Program-made: the position numbers and the translations under genes
Shown here: piece by piece, positions 1 through 8,253 of the stretch
Numbering within the stretch: position 1 is the stretch's first letter
Layout of the letters: the number at the start of each line of letters is the position of its first letter
Assembly: GCA_047722935.1 (NCBI GenBank)
Contig: JBDNZS010000005.1
Span: 19,140 to 83,139, forward strand
Length of the DNA: 64,000 nt
Direction: 5' to 3'
Source of the DNA: Ethanoligenens sp047722935
Lineage (GTDB): Bacteria > Bacillota > Clostridia > Oscillospirales > Ethanoligenentaceae
The notes under the pieces: model-generated
The model's input: only the letters and a program-made list of their open reading frames with translations
Told to the model about the DNA's origin: nothing
The model's database searches: none

Positions 1-439
1 TACCAAATGCGTAGGCTGCGGACGCTGCATTGGGGTCTGTCCCACTGACGCGGTGGAACCGGGTTCCAGCGAGTCCAACAACATCCTCAACTGCAAGATG
101 GCCGAGTATACCTGGGCTGTCCTACACGGCCGCCCGCATTTCCACATTAGCCTTGTGGTCGACGTTTCTCCATTTTGCGACTGCCACGCCGAAAACGATA
201 TCCCCATCGTTCCGGATGTAGGGATGTTTGCGTCTTTTGACCCGATCGCGTTGGATGTCGCCTGCGCGGACGCAGTCAACCGCCAGCCTACGGTCACCGG
301 AAGCCTTCTTGAAAAGCAAGGGCATGAACACCATGACCATTTTACCGACGTCAGCCCTGATACCAACTGGAAATCCGCCATTGACCACGCGGTGGCTTTA
401 GGGATTGGCAACAAAGAATATGAACTGATTACGATTTAA
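1..439 (+). CDS. DUF362/4Fe-4S ferredoxin-type protein, C-terminal part (5' truncated by window edge)
   Basis: The reading frame is open from base 2 to a TAA at 437-439, so only the C-terminal 145 residues are in view. The visible part starts inside a 4Fe-4S binding motif of the form CxxCxxCxxxCP (CVGCGRCIGVCP). It continues into the typical C-terminal half of DUF362 proteins, with the SFDPIALDVACADAVN segment and several His/Asp residues. Family members are predicted cytoplasmic iron-sulfur proteins of unknown reaction, common in anaerobes. The gene converges on the c-di-GMP protein at 580 and shares a terminator hairpin with it. The family call is good, the function is open. Confidence 0.85.
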   Translation, partial: TKCVGCGRCIGVCPTDAVEPGSSESNNILNCKMAEYTWAVLHGRPHFHISLVVDVSPFCDCHAENDIPIVPDVGMFASFDPIALDVACADAVNRQPTVTGSLLEKQGHEHHDHFTDVSPDTNWKSAIDHAVALGIGNKEYELITI

Positions 440-524
440 AGATAACCACTCCATTGATAATCCATTGGACGCTTTGGATTGGTAAGCTCTCGCAGATCGA
501 CTTAAAAGCGCTGCAATTATACGT

Positions 525-579
525 CACATCAAAAGGACCCGGACACGCCGCAGGCGTTGTTCCGGGTCCTTTTGATGTG
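525..579. terminator. Bidirectional intrinsic terminator between convergent genes
   Basis: A 19-base perfect inverted repeat (525-543 with 561-579) encloses a 17-base loop that can itself pair. Both arms end in a T-rich CCTTTTGATG stretch, so it can stop transcripts from both sides: the DUF362 gene (ends 439) and the GGDEF-EAL gene (ends 580). Confidence 0.8.
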
Positions 580-3500
580 TCAATCAGGGCATTGCAGGAG
601 TGGATTTGCATGCTCCCGCAATTCTTTTTCAAAGGTATAGATTGGAATCGGGCATGAGAACAGATATCCTTGCACAAGGTCACAGTCCACGCTGCACAGG
701 AATTCCGCCTGCCACTCAAACTCAACCCCTTCGGACACTACACACAAATCGAGTTGCTTTGCCAAGCGAACTATGTTTTCAATGATGATTGTTTCCTTGG
801 GCGTCGGTTCTTTTTCCTGAAAAAAGTTTCGATCTAATTTTAAAATATCAAACGGCAGACTTTTCAGGGAATTCAGTGAAGAATACCCCGCACCAAAATC
901 ATCCATCGCCATCCGAAATCCATATCCCCGCAATTCCTGTGCAATCTTCAACACATTGCTGGTGCGGTTGATATAGGCGCTCTCCGTCAGCTCAATTTCC
1001 AAATAAGACGGTGGAATCTCATATGTTTCCACGACATGCAGTACTCTGGAAACAAAATTTTTCGTGGCCAAATGAACACGTGAAAAGTTGACGGCGATGG
1101 GTACAATGGGGAAAGCCTTGTCTATCCATCGCCGCAGCATCTGGCAGACCCTTTCCAGTACATAAAAATCCAGTTCCACAACAAAATAGTTTTTTTCGAA
1201 CAAAGGAATAAATGCAGAGGGTTGAATAAATCCCCGTATCGGATGCTCCCAACGCACCAACGCTTCCGCTGCCGCAATCTTACGGTCGGTCAATCTATAT
1301 TGGGGCTGTAGATAAACAATAAAATCATTGTCCTGGAGTGATGCACGCATGTATGATTCCATATCTTTTTCATACAGCGTTTTTTCATGCACCCGCTCAT
1401 CATAAAATCGGATCATCCGCGTACGCGAATTTTTACTCAGTTTACGAGCGACATTAGCCCTATCAAACATGGTGGCGGGTGTATCTTCTTGCGATTGAAT
1501 TTCGTAAACGCCTACCGCAACTTCGACATTGCTAGGCAAATGAAATCCTTTGATTTCTTCCAGAAACACTCGATCCCACAAATCCATACGTTCGCTCAAT
1601 ATTGCTCTGTCTTCGCAATTCGCCAAAATGCAGAAGATATCAGCCGAAACACGTCCGATATGTTCTCCCGGTTCCAGGCCCCGCTGAATAACAGAAGTAA
1701 AGGCAATCAAGACCTGATCCGCCTGATCATGTCCAATCAAATCGTTGATCTCGGAAAAACGATTGATATCACAGCTGATCAGCGCATACGGTTTATTGGG
1801 ATTGCTCATGAGCGTTTTTACCAATACAGTATGAAATGCCTCATAGGCGTGAACGCCGGTTAGCGCGTCGATGTTAATCAGTTCCTGTGAGACGCGCAGT
1901 TTTTGAAGCAAAAGCAAGTGGTACTGTACCAGACTATGAACAATTTCCAAGATGCTCAATTCATAAAAAGTCAGATGGCCCTGTGGCAGATCATTGTCCA
2001 GCATCAGGATGCTGGCTGGTTGCTGATGATAAAATACCACATGTTGCAGCGAAGTAAGAGTAGGGCTTTCAGCGGAAGCCATTCCTATTTTTTGCAAGGA
2101 ATTACACTGAAACGTATAACTCTGATCAAAATACTGAAGATAATTTTTCCAAAATACCTCTGTATGTATGAGAAAATGATTTGTGTCCGGCATATATTTC
2201 TCTTCATTCCAGTAATGCACATGGTCGATTTTTTGCCCGTCCTCAGAAAATTCCAAGACGCATACCCGTTTAACTTTATAATACTGGCAGACAATGGCGA
2301 GCATCTTTTGCGTTGCATTTTTATCCATGCAATTTTCATTTAAAAACACAAGAAGGCTTTCCACTATCCGTTGATTTGAAACCGCCAAAGCCAAAGGAGA
2401 CGGGCCGGTCAGCATAGCGGAATCCGGTATGTGTGGTTTTTCCCGCCGCCCGTCAAACGCCTCATCCTGATAAAAGGAAAACCTGTCTTTTCCCTGCCCC
2501 TTCGCAATGTATAAGGCCCTGTCTGCTTTTGCAAACAGTTCATGATATGTCCGCCCATCTTGTGGGAACATCGCCATGCCGATACTGACTGATATTGCAT
2601 AATGCTGTTGAGACAACAAAGAGATGCCGCGGAACAGGCTGCATAGCTCTTGTGCCTTTTTTTCCGCCAAGGCACGTGTTTTGATATTTTTGATAAACAC
2701 AACAAACTCATCGCCGCCAATGCGTCCGAAAATATCAGAAGTACGCAGAATCTGTTGAATTTCATGTGCAATATGAGTCAACGCCTTATCGCCATACAAA
2801 TGGCCCAATGAGTCATTGATGTGTTTGAAATTGTCAACATCCAGTATAAACAGCGTACTCACATCATCGCTGCGCACTTTTTGCAGATACCGGTCGACCA
2901 ACTGTTCGGTCACCACTTTGTTAAAAATACCGGTCATTGGATCGCGCTGTAATTTTTGCGTCAAATACTCTCTTTCACGTTTTTGATGATCTATATTGGT
3001 GAATTTTCCTATGATTTTAAGCGGCTCCTGCTGTTTATCTCGCAAAAGTGCGCCATCCAGACGATACCAGGCATACTGTCCGTCGGAAGAACCAATGCGC
3101 AATTCTATCTGTCTTTTGTCCTGCCCGGTTTCCAACTTATCAAAAAAATCGGCCAGTGCAGCCAAATCCTTTTGGTGTACCACGCTGTTTTGAACCACAC
3201 TGTTGTAAAAACACGGGATCGATATATTGTTGCCATATAAGTCGCTGATCGGCCGCGTACTCGTCATCGTTTTACTGGAAATATCATAATCGAACAAGAT
3301 ATCATCGAACAATCTGGCAATGATCTGATAACGCCCCGACTCAAATTCCACCTGCTCGACCGACGTCCGAAACGCGGTGATATCCGTAAAAACACAGTGA
3401 AATGCCGACACTTTATGGGCCTCGTGGAGGAAAAATGTGTCCATATGAATCCATTTCACACAACCGTGTTTGTTTAGAATACGAAAATCCACATGCGCAT

Positions 3501-3981
3501 GGGGATGATCGGCGTTCAATTGACGCGCCATTTCCAATATGGCAGGCATGTCCTCTTCATGAATGAGATGAACCGTCCGGTTATGAAATATATCACGAAA
3601 CTCCTCTGCCGTATATCCGCTAATTTTAAAGAAAGCAGAGTTGGCACGCACCAGACTGAACTCCTCATTTTTTTGAATGATTGCAATCCCGCAATGAATA
3701 CGTTCCACTAACATATTGTATTTAGAGTGCTTTATCCAGCTGTCATATACAGGGCTACACAAAACGTACAGAGCAAATAGGGCGATACCCATCAGGAATT
3801 CCAAGCGCAAAGAACTAAAATCCCCACGCATATGAACAAGACGTACAGCGGACTCAAGGACCAGAAAGCCATATATCGTCAGCAATAGTATATGGCGTCT
3901 TAAAAGTCTCACTTTTTTCAAACCGCTTCCCCCGATGCCGTATCCTGCGTGAAGGTCACGCCTCACCACCGCATTTTTCAC
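580..3981 (-). CDS. Membrane-bound PAS-PAS-GGDEF-GAF-GGDEF-EAL cyclic-di-GMP protein
   Basis: A 1133-residue signalling protein. Two membrane helices lie near residues 27-49 and 59-82, followed by two PAS-like domains (about 90-330). The first GGDEF domain has an intact GGDEF signature near residue 420 and an RxxD product-inhibition site (RTSD) five residues before it, so diguanylate cyclase activity is expected. A GAF-like segment follows, then a second GGDEF domain whose signature is SADIF (near 779) and is probably inactive. The C-terminal EAL domain keeps EALVRW (about 905), the ELTES glutamate, the DDFGAGYSS metal site and the QGY motif, so c-di-GMP phosphodiesterase activity is also likely. 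It starts with GTG and has only a weak ribosome site; the first membrane helix rules out later starts. The net output, synthesis or breakdown, cannot be read from sequence. Confidence 0.93.
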   Translation of the reverse strand: MKNAVVRRDLHAGYGIGGSGLKKVRLLRRHILLLTIYGFLVLESAVRLVHMRGDFSSLRLEFLMGIALFALYVLCSPVYDSWIKHSKYNMLVERIHCGIAIIQKNEEFSLVRANSAFFKISGYTAEEFRDIFHNRTVHLIHEEDMPAILEMARQLNADHPHAHVDFRILNKHGCVKWIHMDTFFLHEAHKVSAFHCVFTDITAFRTSVEQVEFESGRYQIIARLFDDILFDYDISSKTMTSTRPISDLYGNNISIPCFYNSVVQNSVVHQKDLAALADFFDKLETGQDKRQIELRIGSSDGQYAWYRLDGALLRDKQQEPLKIIGKFTNIDHQKREREYLTQKLQRDPMTGIFNKVVTEQLVDRYLQKVRSDDVSTLFILDVDNFKHINDSLGHLYGDKALTHIAHEIQQILRTSDIFGRIGGDEFVVFIKNIKTRALAEKKAQELCSLFRGISLLSQQHYAISVSIGMAMFPQDGRTYHELFAKADRALYIAKGQGKDRFSFYQDEAFDGRREKPHIPDSAMLTGPSPLALAVSNQRIVESLLVFLNENCMDKNATQKMLAIVCQYYKVKRVCVLEFSEDGQKIDHVHYWNEEKYMPDTNHFLIHTEVFWKNYLQYFDQSYTFQCNSLQKIGMASAESPTLTSLQHVVFYHQQPASILMLDNDLPQGHLTFYELSILEIVHSLVQYHLLLLQKLRVSQELINIDALTGVHAYEAFHTVLVKTLMSNPNKPYALISCDINRFSEINDLIGHDQADQVLIAFTSVIQRGLEPGEHIGRVSADIFCILANCEDRAILSERMDLWDRVFLEEIKGFHLPSNVEVAVGVYEIQSQEDTPATMFDRANVARKLSKNSRTRMIRFYDERVHEKTLYEKDMESYMRASLQDNDFIVYLQPQYRLTDRKIAAAEALVRWEHPIRGFIQPSAFIPLFEKNYFVVELDFYVLERVCQMLRRWIDKAFPIVPIAVNFSRVHLATKNFVSRVLHVVETYEIPPSYLEIELTESAYINRTSNVLKIAQELRGYGFRMAMDDFGAGYSSLNSLKSLPFDILKLDRNFFQEKEPTPKETIIIENIVRLAKQLDLCVVSEGVEFEWQAEFLCSVDCDLVQGYLFSCPIPIYTFEKELREHANPLLQCPD

Positions 3982-4170
3982 TTCTTCTGCGGTTTCTCCT
4001 ATTATAACAGATTGATATAAGAGATTAAACCAAGTTCCGCTGCTTTTTAATACAAATAGGTTTCATCATATATCACAACCCTTTATCTGCTGACGAGATT
4101 GTGCAAAAATCCACAGTCTCCCATGTCGTCCTGCCTTAAAGCATCCATTTTTTAGGGGGTAAAGTATAAC

Positions 4171-4215
4171 AAAAAGTCCGTAGGCAACACAATCGTGCTG
4201 TCTACGGACTTTTTT
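4171..4215 (-). terminator. Terminator of tRNA-Pro transcript
   Basis: On the minus strand, directly after the tRNA CCA end, a 9-bp stem (4202-4210 with 4175-4183) is followed by a run of five T residues (complement of 4171-4175). The tRNA appears to be a single-gene transcript. Confidence 0.75.
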
Positions 4216-4292
4216 GGTCGGAGTGGTGAGACTCGAACTCACGGCCTCTTGGTCCCGAACCAAGCACTCATACCAAACTGAGCTACACCCCG
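4215..4292 (-). tRNA. tRNA-Pro (anticodon CGG)
   Basis: Read on the minus strand, the 78-base sequence folds as a full cloverleaf: acceptor stem CGGGGTG/CACTCCG, D stem GCTC/GAGC, anticodon stem CTTGG/CCAAG around loop TTCGGGA (anticodon CGG, codon CCG), T stem GTGAG/CTCAC around TTCGAGT. The 3' ACCA is encoded. All stems are paired apart from one G-U. Confidence 0.97.
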
Positions 4293-4425
4293 CTATTATT
4301 CCCACACCTTTTTTAAGGCGACTGTTATATTATAGTCAGAATCCACACCCCTGTCAAGAGTTCTTATATATTTTACACGTTTTTTCACAAAGGTCTGCTA
4401 TAACTACCGGACTTGTTCGCACGCA

Positions 4426-4830
4426 TCATGACTTACCTTGGGCTTTGTTTGCGGAAATTGGAGGGGACTCCTTATGCGGTGCAAAGACTTCCCATGCCCC
4501 AAGCGCAAGCAGCAAAGCCCCAAACAGCTTGCCCACCAGCCACGCGCCGATGTGACTGGCAATCATACTGCCCACCGCCGCACCGCCAAGGCCCAGCAAA
4601 ATGGCAGGCCATGCAATTTTAAAATCCACCAGCCGGTTACGGACATGAAAAATCAGCGCGAACAATCCGACCGGTATGAAAAATGCCAGATTGATTCCCT
4701 GCGCACGCAGCTGCCCTACGCCTGCAAACAAGGTCAAAAACAGCACCAACACGCCGCCACCGCCCAGCCCCAAGCCGCCGATGAAGCCTGAAAGGAATCC
4801 CGCCAGACAGCCAAGAAGCACCCCGCTCAT
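4426..4830 (-). CDS. TauE/SafE-family membrane protein, half-size, second of a pair
   Basis: A 134-residue, very hydrophobic protein with about four membrane helices and a glycine-rich N-terminal segment (GFIGGLGLGGGGVLVLF) typical of each half of TauE/SafE (DUF81) transporters, which export sulfite or organosulfonates or have unknown anionic substrates. Usual family members are about 250 residues with two such halves; this is one half. Its ATG overlaps the stop of the upstream half-size partner by four bases (ATGA), so the two are translationally coupled and probably form a heterodimeric carrier. The substrate is unknown. Confidence 0.85.
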   Translation of the reverse strand: MSGVLLGCLAGFLSGFIGGLGLGGGGVLVLFLTLFAGVGQLRAQGINLAFFIPVGLFALIFHVRNRLVDFKIAWPAILLGLGGAAVGSMIASHIGAWLVGKLFGALLLALGAWEVFAPHKESPPISANKAQGKS

Positions 4831-5183
4831 CGTGTGAGCAGCCGAAAGGCCGCATAAAGCAAAAACGCGCCAAAGATACGGCGCAACAGCTTAGCTGGAA
4901 TCTTGGGTAACACAAGGGAAGCAACATATGCCCCACCAAGGCCGGCGGGAACATAAATCCACAAGTCGTTTAGAGAAAAATTCCCGTTTTTCAAGTACCA
5001 AACGGCACTAAGAACACACAACGGCACAATCACGGCAATAGAGGTCGCATGGGCCCGTTGCGGAGGCAAGCCGCATTTTTCGAGCATCGGCACCACCACC
5101 GTACCGCCACCGGCACCCAGCAGGCCATTGAGCACGCCCGCAATCAACCCTGCTGCGCCGCCGGACAACTGCCTTTTGTTCAT
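4827..5183 (-). CDS. TauE/SafE-family membrane protein, half-size, first of a pair
   Basis: A 118-residue membrane protein with the repeat motif GLLGAGGGTVVVP near its N-terminus and about four helices. I placed the start at the ATG at 5183, seven bases after an AGAGGG ribosome site; an in-frame TTG at 5204 lies before that site and is less likely. It is the promoter-proximal half of a two-gene TauE/SafE unit with the overlapping 4426-4830 gene. The half-size pair is an alternative to the usual single fused chain. It sits downstream of the 6S-like RNA terminator; I found no riboswitch specific to it. Confidence 0.85.
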   Translation of the reverse strand: MNKRQLSGGAAGLIAGVLNGLLGAGGGTVVVPMLEKCGLPPQRAHATSIAVIVPLCVLSAVWYLKNGNFSLNDLWIYVPAGLGGAYVASLVLPKIPAKLLRRIFGAFLLYAAFRLLTR

Positions 5184-5261
5184 TTTGAGCCCTCTTTTCT
5201 CCAATTACTTTTATGAGTCCTTTGTCCATTTTTCCATAACAAGGCGCCGGATATGCAAAAA

Positions 5262-5301
5262 TACAGATAAAAATAACGCCGTCTGTAAAAACAGACGGCG
5301 C
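5262..5301 (-). terminator. Terminator of the 6S-like RNA transcript
   Basis: On the minus strand a perfect 10-bp stem (5291-5300 with 5277-5286, four-base loop) is followed by the T-rich stretch TTATTTTTATC. It ends the RNA that starts near 5516 and separates it from the TauE pair. Confidence 0.8.
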
Positions 5302-5323
5302 AACCGCACAAAACGGAATTTTT

Positions 5324-5518
5324 CAAAGAATCCCCGCCAGGCCGTGTTCCGGGCACATGATAACCTGCCGTTATTGCAGGTGGGCATCTCCCCGCAGATT
5401 CACGCTCCCTTCATCCGGAAAACCGGGAGGTCTGCAATCCCCTACGGGAGTAAGATTCCCTTTTCATATGCTTGTAGGGTTATAATAGCCAGAGAATCAC
5501 GCGCACAGCAGGGCTTCT
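5324..5518 (-). ncRNA. ssrS: Probable 6S RNA
   Basis: An untranslated stretch on the minus strand folds as one long rod about 190 bases long. The two ends pair (AAGAAGCCCTGC near 5516 with GCGGGGATTCTT near 5326). The apical half is an interrupted stem, with CTCCC/GGGGAG, GCAGA/TCTGC and CTCCC/GGGAG pairs in order. The 3' side of the central bubble carries a small hairpin in the context CCCACCTGC...GGCAGGTTATC, which resembles the same place in known 6S RNAs. It has its own sigma-A promoter and terminator. 6S RNA binds the housekeeping RNA polymerase holoenzyme. The identity rests on architecture and a motif remembered from the family, not on an alignment; a leader RNA of the TauE genes is the alternative. 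Confidence 0.68.
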
Positions 5519-5523
5519 TTTAT

Positions 5524-5554
5524 ATTATACACAAATCACGTGGGAATTACAAGG
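5524..5554 (-). promoter_or_regulatory. Sigma-A promoter of the 6S-like RNA
   Basis: On the minus strand TTGTAA and TATAAT are separated by 17 bases, with the expected start of transcription at about 5516, which coincides with the paired 5' end of the RNA rod. Confidence 0.75.
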
Positions 5555-5592
5555 GTAATTCATGGTATTCTGTCTAAATAAACAAGTCCCCA

Positions 5593-5913
5593 TTAGGGAT
5601 TTTCCGGCTCTTCAGACACAACAATATCATAGTCTTCCCCAAGAATTTTCTCAAATTCTTCTGAAACCGCATCGAATTCGTCATCATCTTCCACAGCGGC
5701 CAGCATTTCCTCTCCGCTGTCCTCATCCTCGATGATTTTCAGGATAACCAGTTCTGCGTCACTCTCCAGCAAATCTTCCGGTTTATCATACACAGGCATC
5801 AGTGCCACATAGGACGCACCAGCGTATTCGACCGTGGCCAGATGCTCAAATTCGTGCGCATTGCCCTCTTCATCCAAAAGCGAGATCAACTTTCCTTCGG
5901 GTTCTTCCGGCAT
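5593..5913 (-). CDS. DUF1292 family acidic protein
   Basis: A 106-residue, strongly acidic protein (about a third Asp/Glu) matching the YrzB/DUF1292 type: an N-terminal LLDEEGNAHEFE segment, a central YVALMPVYD strand and a C-terminal acidic helix. In many Firmicutes this family sits with yrrK and yrzL; here it stands alone. The start is the ATG at 5913 preceded by AAGGAGGGG; the frame is open further upstream but without a ribosome site. The function is unknown. Confidence 0.85.
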   Translation of the reverse strand: MPEEPEGKLISLLDEEGNAHEFEHLATVEYAGASYVALMPVYDKPEDLLESDAELVILKIIEDEDSGEEMLAAVEDDDEFDAVSEEFEKILGEDYDIVVSEEPENP

Positions 5914-6261
5914 GGGAAACCCCTCCTTACCACCGTCAACGGCGTGCAGACAGCTAAATAGCCATCCATCGAAACACACCCGGATTGCCGCGTGCAGTCC
6001 GGCGTGCACTTATTGTATCCCAAGCCGATCAATTAGTCAATGCCTGCTTTTTCCGTCGGACAGATGCCACATTATGCCCACTTAATCTTCCGGTATTATG
6101 CGATGCCATCCACCGTTTCGCATAAAAAATCAGAAAATTCACACACTACATAAAGTCCAATGATTCTGGTCATTAATTCGAACTCTATATCGATTTGATC
6201 TGCTTACCATATAGCTGGCAAACAAGCCATTGTTTTTTAAACAGGAAAGGAAGTGCGTAAG
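5914..6261. other. Intergenic region with no gene seen
   Basis: About 350 bases between the divergent DUF1292 and SDR genes. It must hold both promoters, but I could not pick a convincing -35/-10 pair for either, and saw no hairpin or riboswitch motif. Confidence 0.5.
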
Positions 6262-7161
6262 ATGTATCCCGGATATCAATATATCGGTCACGAAACCATC
6301 AGCGTCAACAAGCCGGTCACATTTGAGCCACAGCATCAAGGCGTGCAGCCGGGGCTTGAGACGCTCATGAATCCCAGACCCATCAGTGAAAATCCCGAGT
6401 ATAAAGGCTCTGGAAAATTACAAGACCGTGTGGTGCTCATCTCAGGAGGCGACAGCGGCATAGGGCGGGCTGTCGCCATTGCCTGCGCGAAAGAGGGCGC
6501 GGATGTCGCCATCCTGTATTACTCGGAAGAGGATGATGCAAGTGAGACCAAAGCGCTGGTTGAAAACTGTGGACGGCAATGCCTGCCGTTGCGTGGGGAT
6601 ATCCAGCAGGACGCGTTCTGTGCCTATGCCGCCGAGGAAACCGTTCGTCACTTTTCCAAAATTGATGTTCTCATCAACAATGCGGGCGTTCAATACCCAC
6701 AAAACAGCATTTTAGACATTACGGCCGACCAACTGCGGCGCACTTTTGAAACCAACGTGTTTGCCATGTTCTATCTGACCAAAGCGGTACTGCCGGTTCT
6801 GAAATCCGGCGCGTCCATCATCAACACCGCGTCCATTACGGCCTACGCAGGCCATCAGGAGTTGCTGGATTATTCCGCAACCAAAGGCGCCATCGTCTCG
6901 TTCACGCGCTCGTTGTCCCTGTCACTATCCTCACTTGGCATTCGTGTCAATGCCGTTGCGCCCGGCGCGACCTGGACGCCGCTCATTCCAGCAAGTTTTG
7001 CGCCCGCCAAAATTAAGGCATTCGGCACCAACGCACCTATGAAACGTGCAGCCCAGCCATTTGAGCTTGCTCCTGCATACATTTACCTCGCCAGTGATGA
7101 TTCCTGCTTTATGTCCGGCCAGGTTCTGCATGTCAACGGCGGCATCATCGTCGGCTCCTGA
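6262..7161 (+). CDS. SDR family NAD(P)-dependent oxidoreductase (YhdF/YhxC-like)
   Basis: A 299-residue short-chain dehydrogenase with an N-terminal extension of about 45 residues, as in the general-stress SDRs YhdF and YhxC. The Rossmann cofactor motif is GGDSGIGRA, the NNAG motif is present, and the catalytic triad shows as Ser in TASITAY followed by YSATK. The last strand ends in the usual GGIIVGS-type tail. The start is the ATG at 6262, eight bases after AGGAAAGGAAG; a GTG at 6253 overlaps that site. The gene is monocistronic and converges on the EPS operon. The substrate cannot be told from sequence. Confidence 0.92.
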   Translation: MYPGYQYIGHETISVNKPVTFEPQHQGVQPGLETLMNPRPISENPEYKGSGKLQDRVVLISGGDSGIGRAVAIACAKEGADVAILYYSEEDDASETKALVENCGRQCLPLRGDIQQDAFCAYAAEETVRHFSKIDVLINNAGVQYPQNSILDITADQLRRTFETNVFAMFYLTKAVLPVLKSGASIINTASITAYAGHQELLDYSATKGAIVSFTRSLSLSLSSLGIRVNAVAPGATWTPLIPASFAPAKIKAFGTNAPMKRAAQPFELAPAYIYLASDDSCFMSGQVLHVNGGIIVGS

Positions 7162-7167
7162 CGTCTG

Positions 7168-8244
7168 TCATTGCCGAGAAAAGAAAAAAGCATACGGCAT
7201 CACATGATACCATGCGCCCCGAAGCCACAGAACCACCGCCTCATACGCAAAAGAACCTGCGACTGCCACCCAGATTCCCAATAGGCGGGCATGTTTATCC
7301 CGGATATCCGACAGGACATTGGGAATCAGAATGATTATAAAAATGGCAAAATAATCGACCGCACGATCATATACAGTGGCCTGTATCTCCAACAGTGTGA
7401 GCAAGAAGGCCAGACAGCCGCAAAGCAACTCCGTATTGGGCCTATGCTCTATGGAAAGCCGCCGGTCGTAGCCACAGGCCCATGAAAGCAACAGCACTGC
7501 ACCAAAGAGTGCCAGTTTTACAAAGGAAAACAGATGCAGCCCGGTATGATAACTACCAAACCGATAGAGCGCGTATCTGGGAAAAACAGACCCAATTACG
7601 TCAATAATTCCATCAGCGGCAAGAAAAGCACCCATTCCGGCGGCCGCAAGCAACAGGATACTACGGCGCGTGAATCGGACGGTATACAGTAGCGGCACCA
7701 GAAGAAAAAGCAGCGCCGTTGCGTGAAAACTGGCAGCCGCAAGCACAACAAGGCAAAAAAGCAGACGGTTTTTTTGCAACAGCGGCAACCCGCAGAGTAA
7801 AATAGCGAGCGCCAGGTACTGTCGGATTGCCGTCATGGACATCGCATAAAACAGCAGGCTGGCAAACAGGCAGACACTCAGCCACACCATTTTAGAATAG
7901 CGGGATATGAGCAAAGCAATCGGCAGCAAAATGCACCCGGATGTCACCGCGGTAAACCACACGCTGTTGACCGAAACCGCACCGAGACATTTGGAAAAAA
8001 GAAGATAGCCCCATTCAAAACGCGACGTTTGTACAACAATCGCCAACGGTTTCGCCGCCTGTCGGAACTGTTCCAAATAGGTGGGAAAATCGGTTCCGAC
8101 CGACGGCGCACGCAATGCCGCAAGCAAATACAGCAGCAAAAAAGAACCGGTCAAATACCATGCGTTTTTCGTACGGGAGGCGCCGTCCGCAAAAAGCACC
8201 ATTCCTACCGCAGTCAAAGCCGCCGACACTCCAAAATAGACCAT
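7168..8244 (-). CDS. EpsG-family membrane protein (probable exopolysaccharide polymerase)
   Basis: A 358-residue protein with about ten membrane helices. The RQYLALAILL segment in the middle and the early GTDFPTY-type loop fit the EpsG family, considered to polymerise exopolysaccharide repeat units outside the membrane. It is the last gene of the minus-strand EPS operon, nine bases after the GT4 gene, and converges on the SDR gene. No flippase (Wzx) is encoded beside it. Confidence 0.85.
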   Translation of the reverse strand: MVYFGVSAALTAVGMVLFADGASRTKNAWYLTGSFLLLYLLAALRAPSVGTDFPTYLEQFRQAAKPLAIVVQTSRFEWGYLLFSKCLGAVSVNSVWFTAVTSGCILLPIALLISRYSKMVWLSVCLFASLLFYAMSMTAIRQYLALAILLCGLPLLQKNRLLFCLVVLAAASFHATALLFLLVPLLYTVRFTRRSILLLAAAGMGAFLAADGIIDVIGSVFPRYALYRFGSYHTGLHLFSFVKLALFGAVLLLSWACGYDRRLSIEHRPNTELLCGCLAFLLTLLEIQATVYDRAVDYFAIFIIILIPNVLSDIRDKHARLLGIWVAVAGSFAYEAVVLWLRGAWYHVMPYAFFFSRQ

Positions 8245-8253
8245 GCCCCTCCC

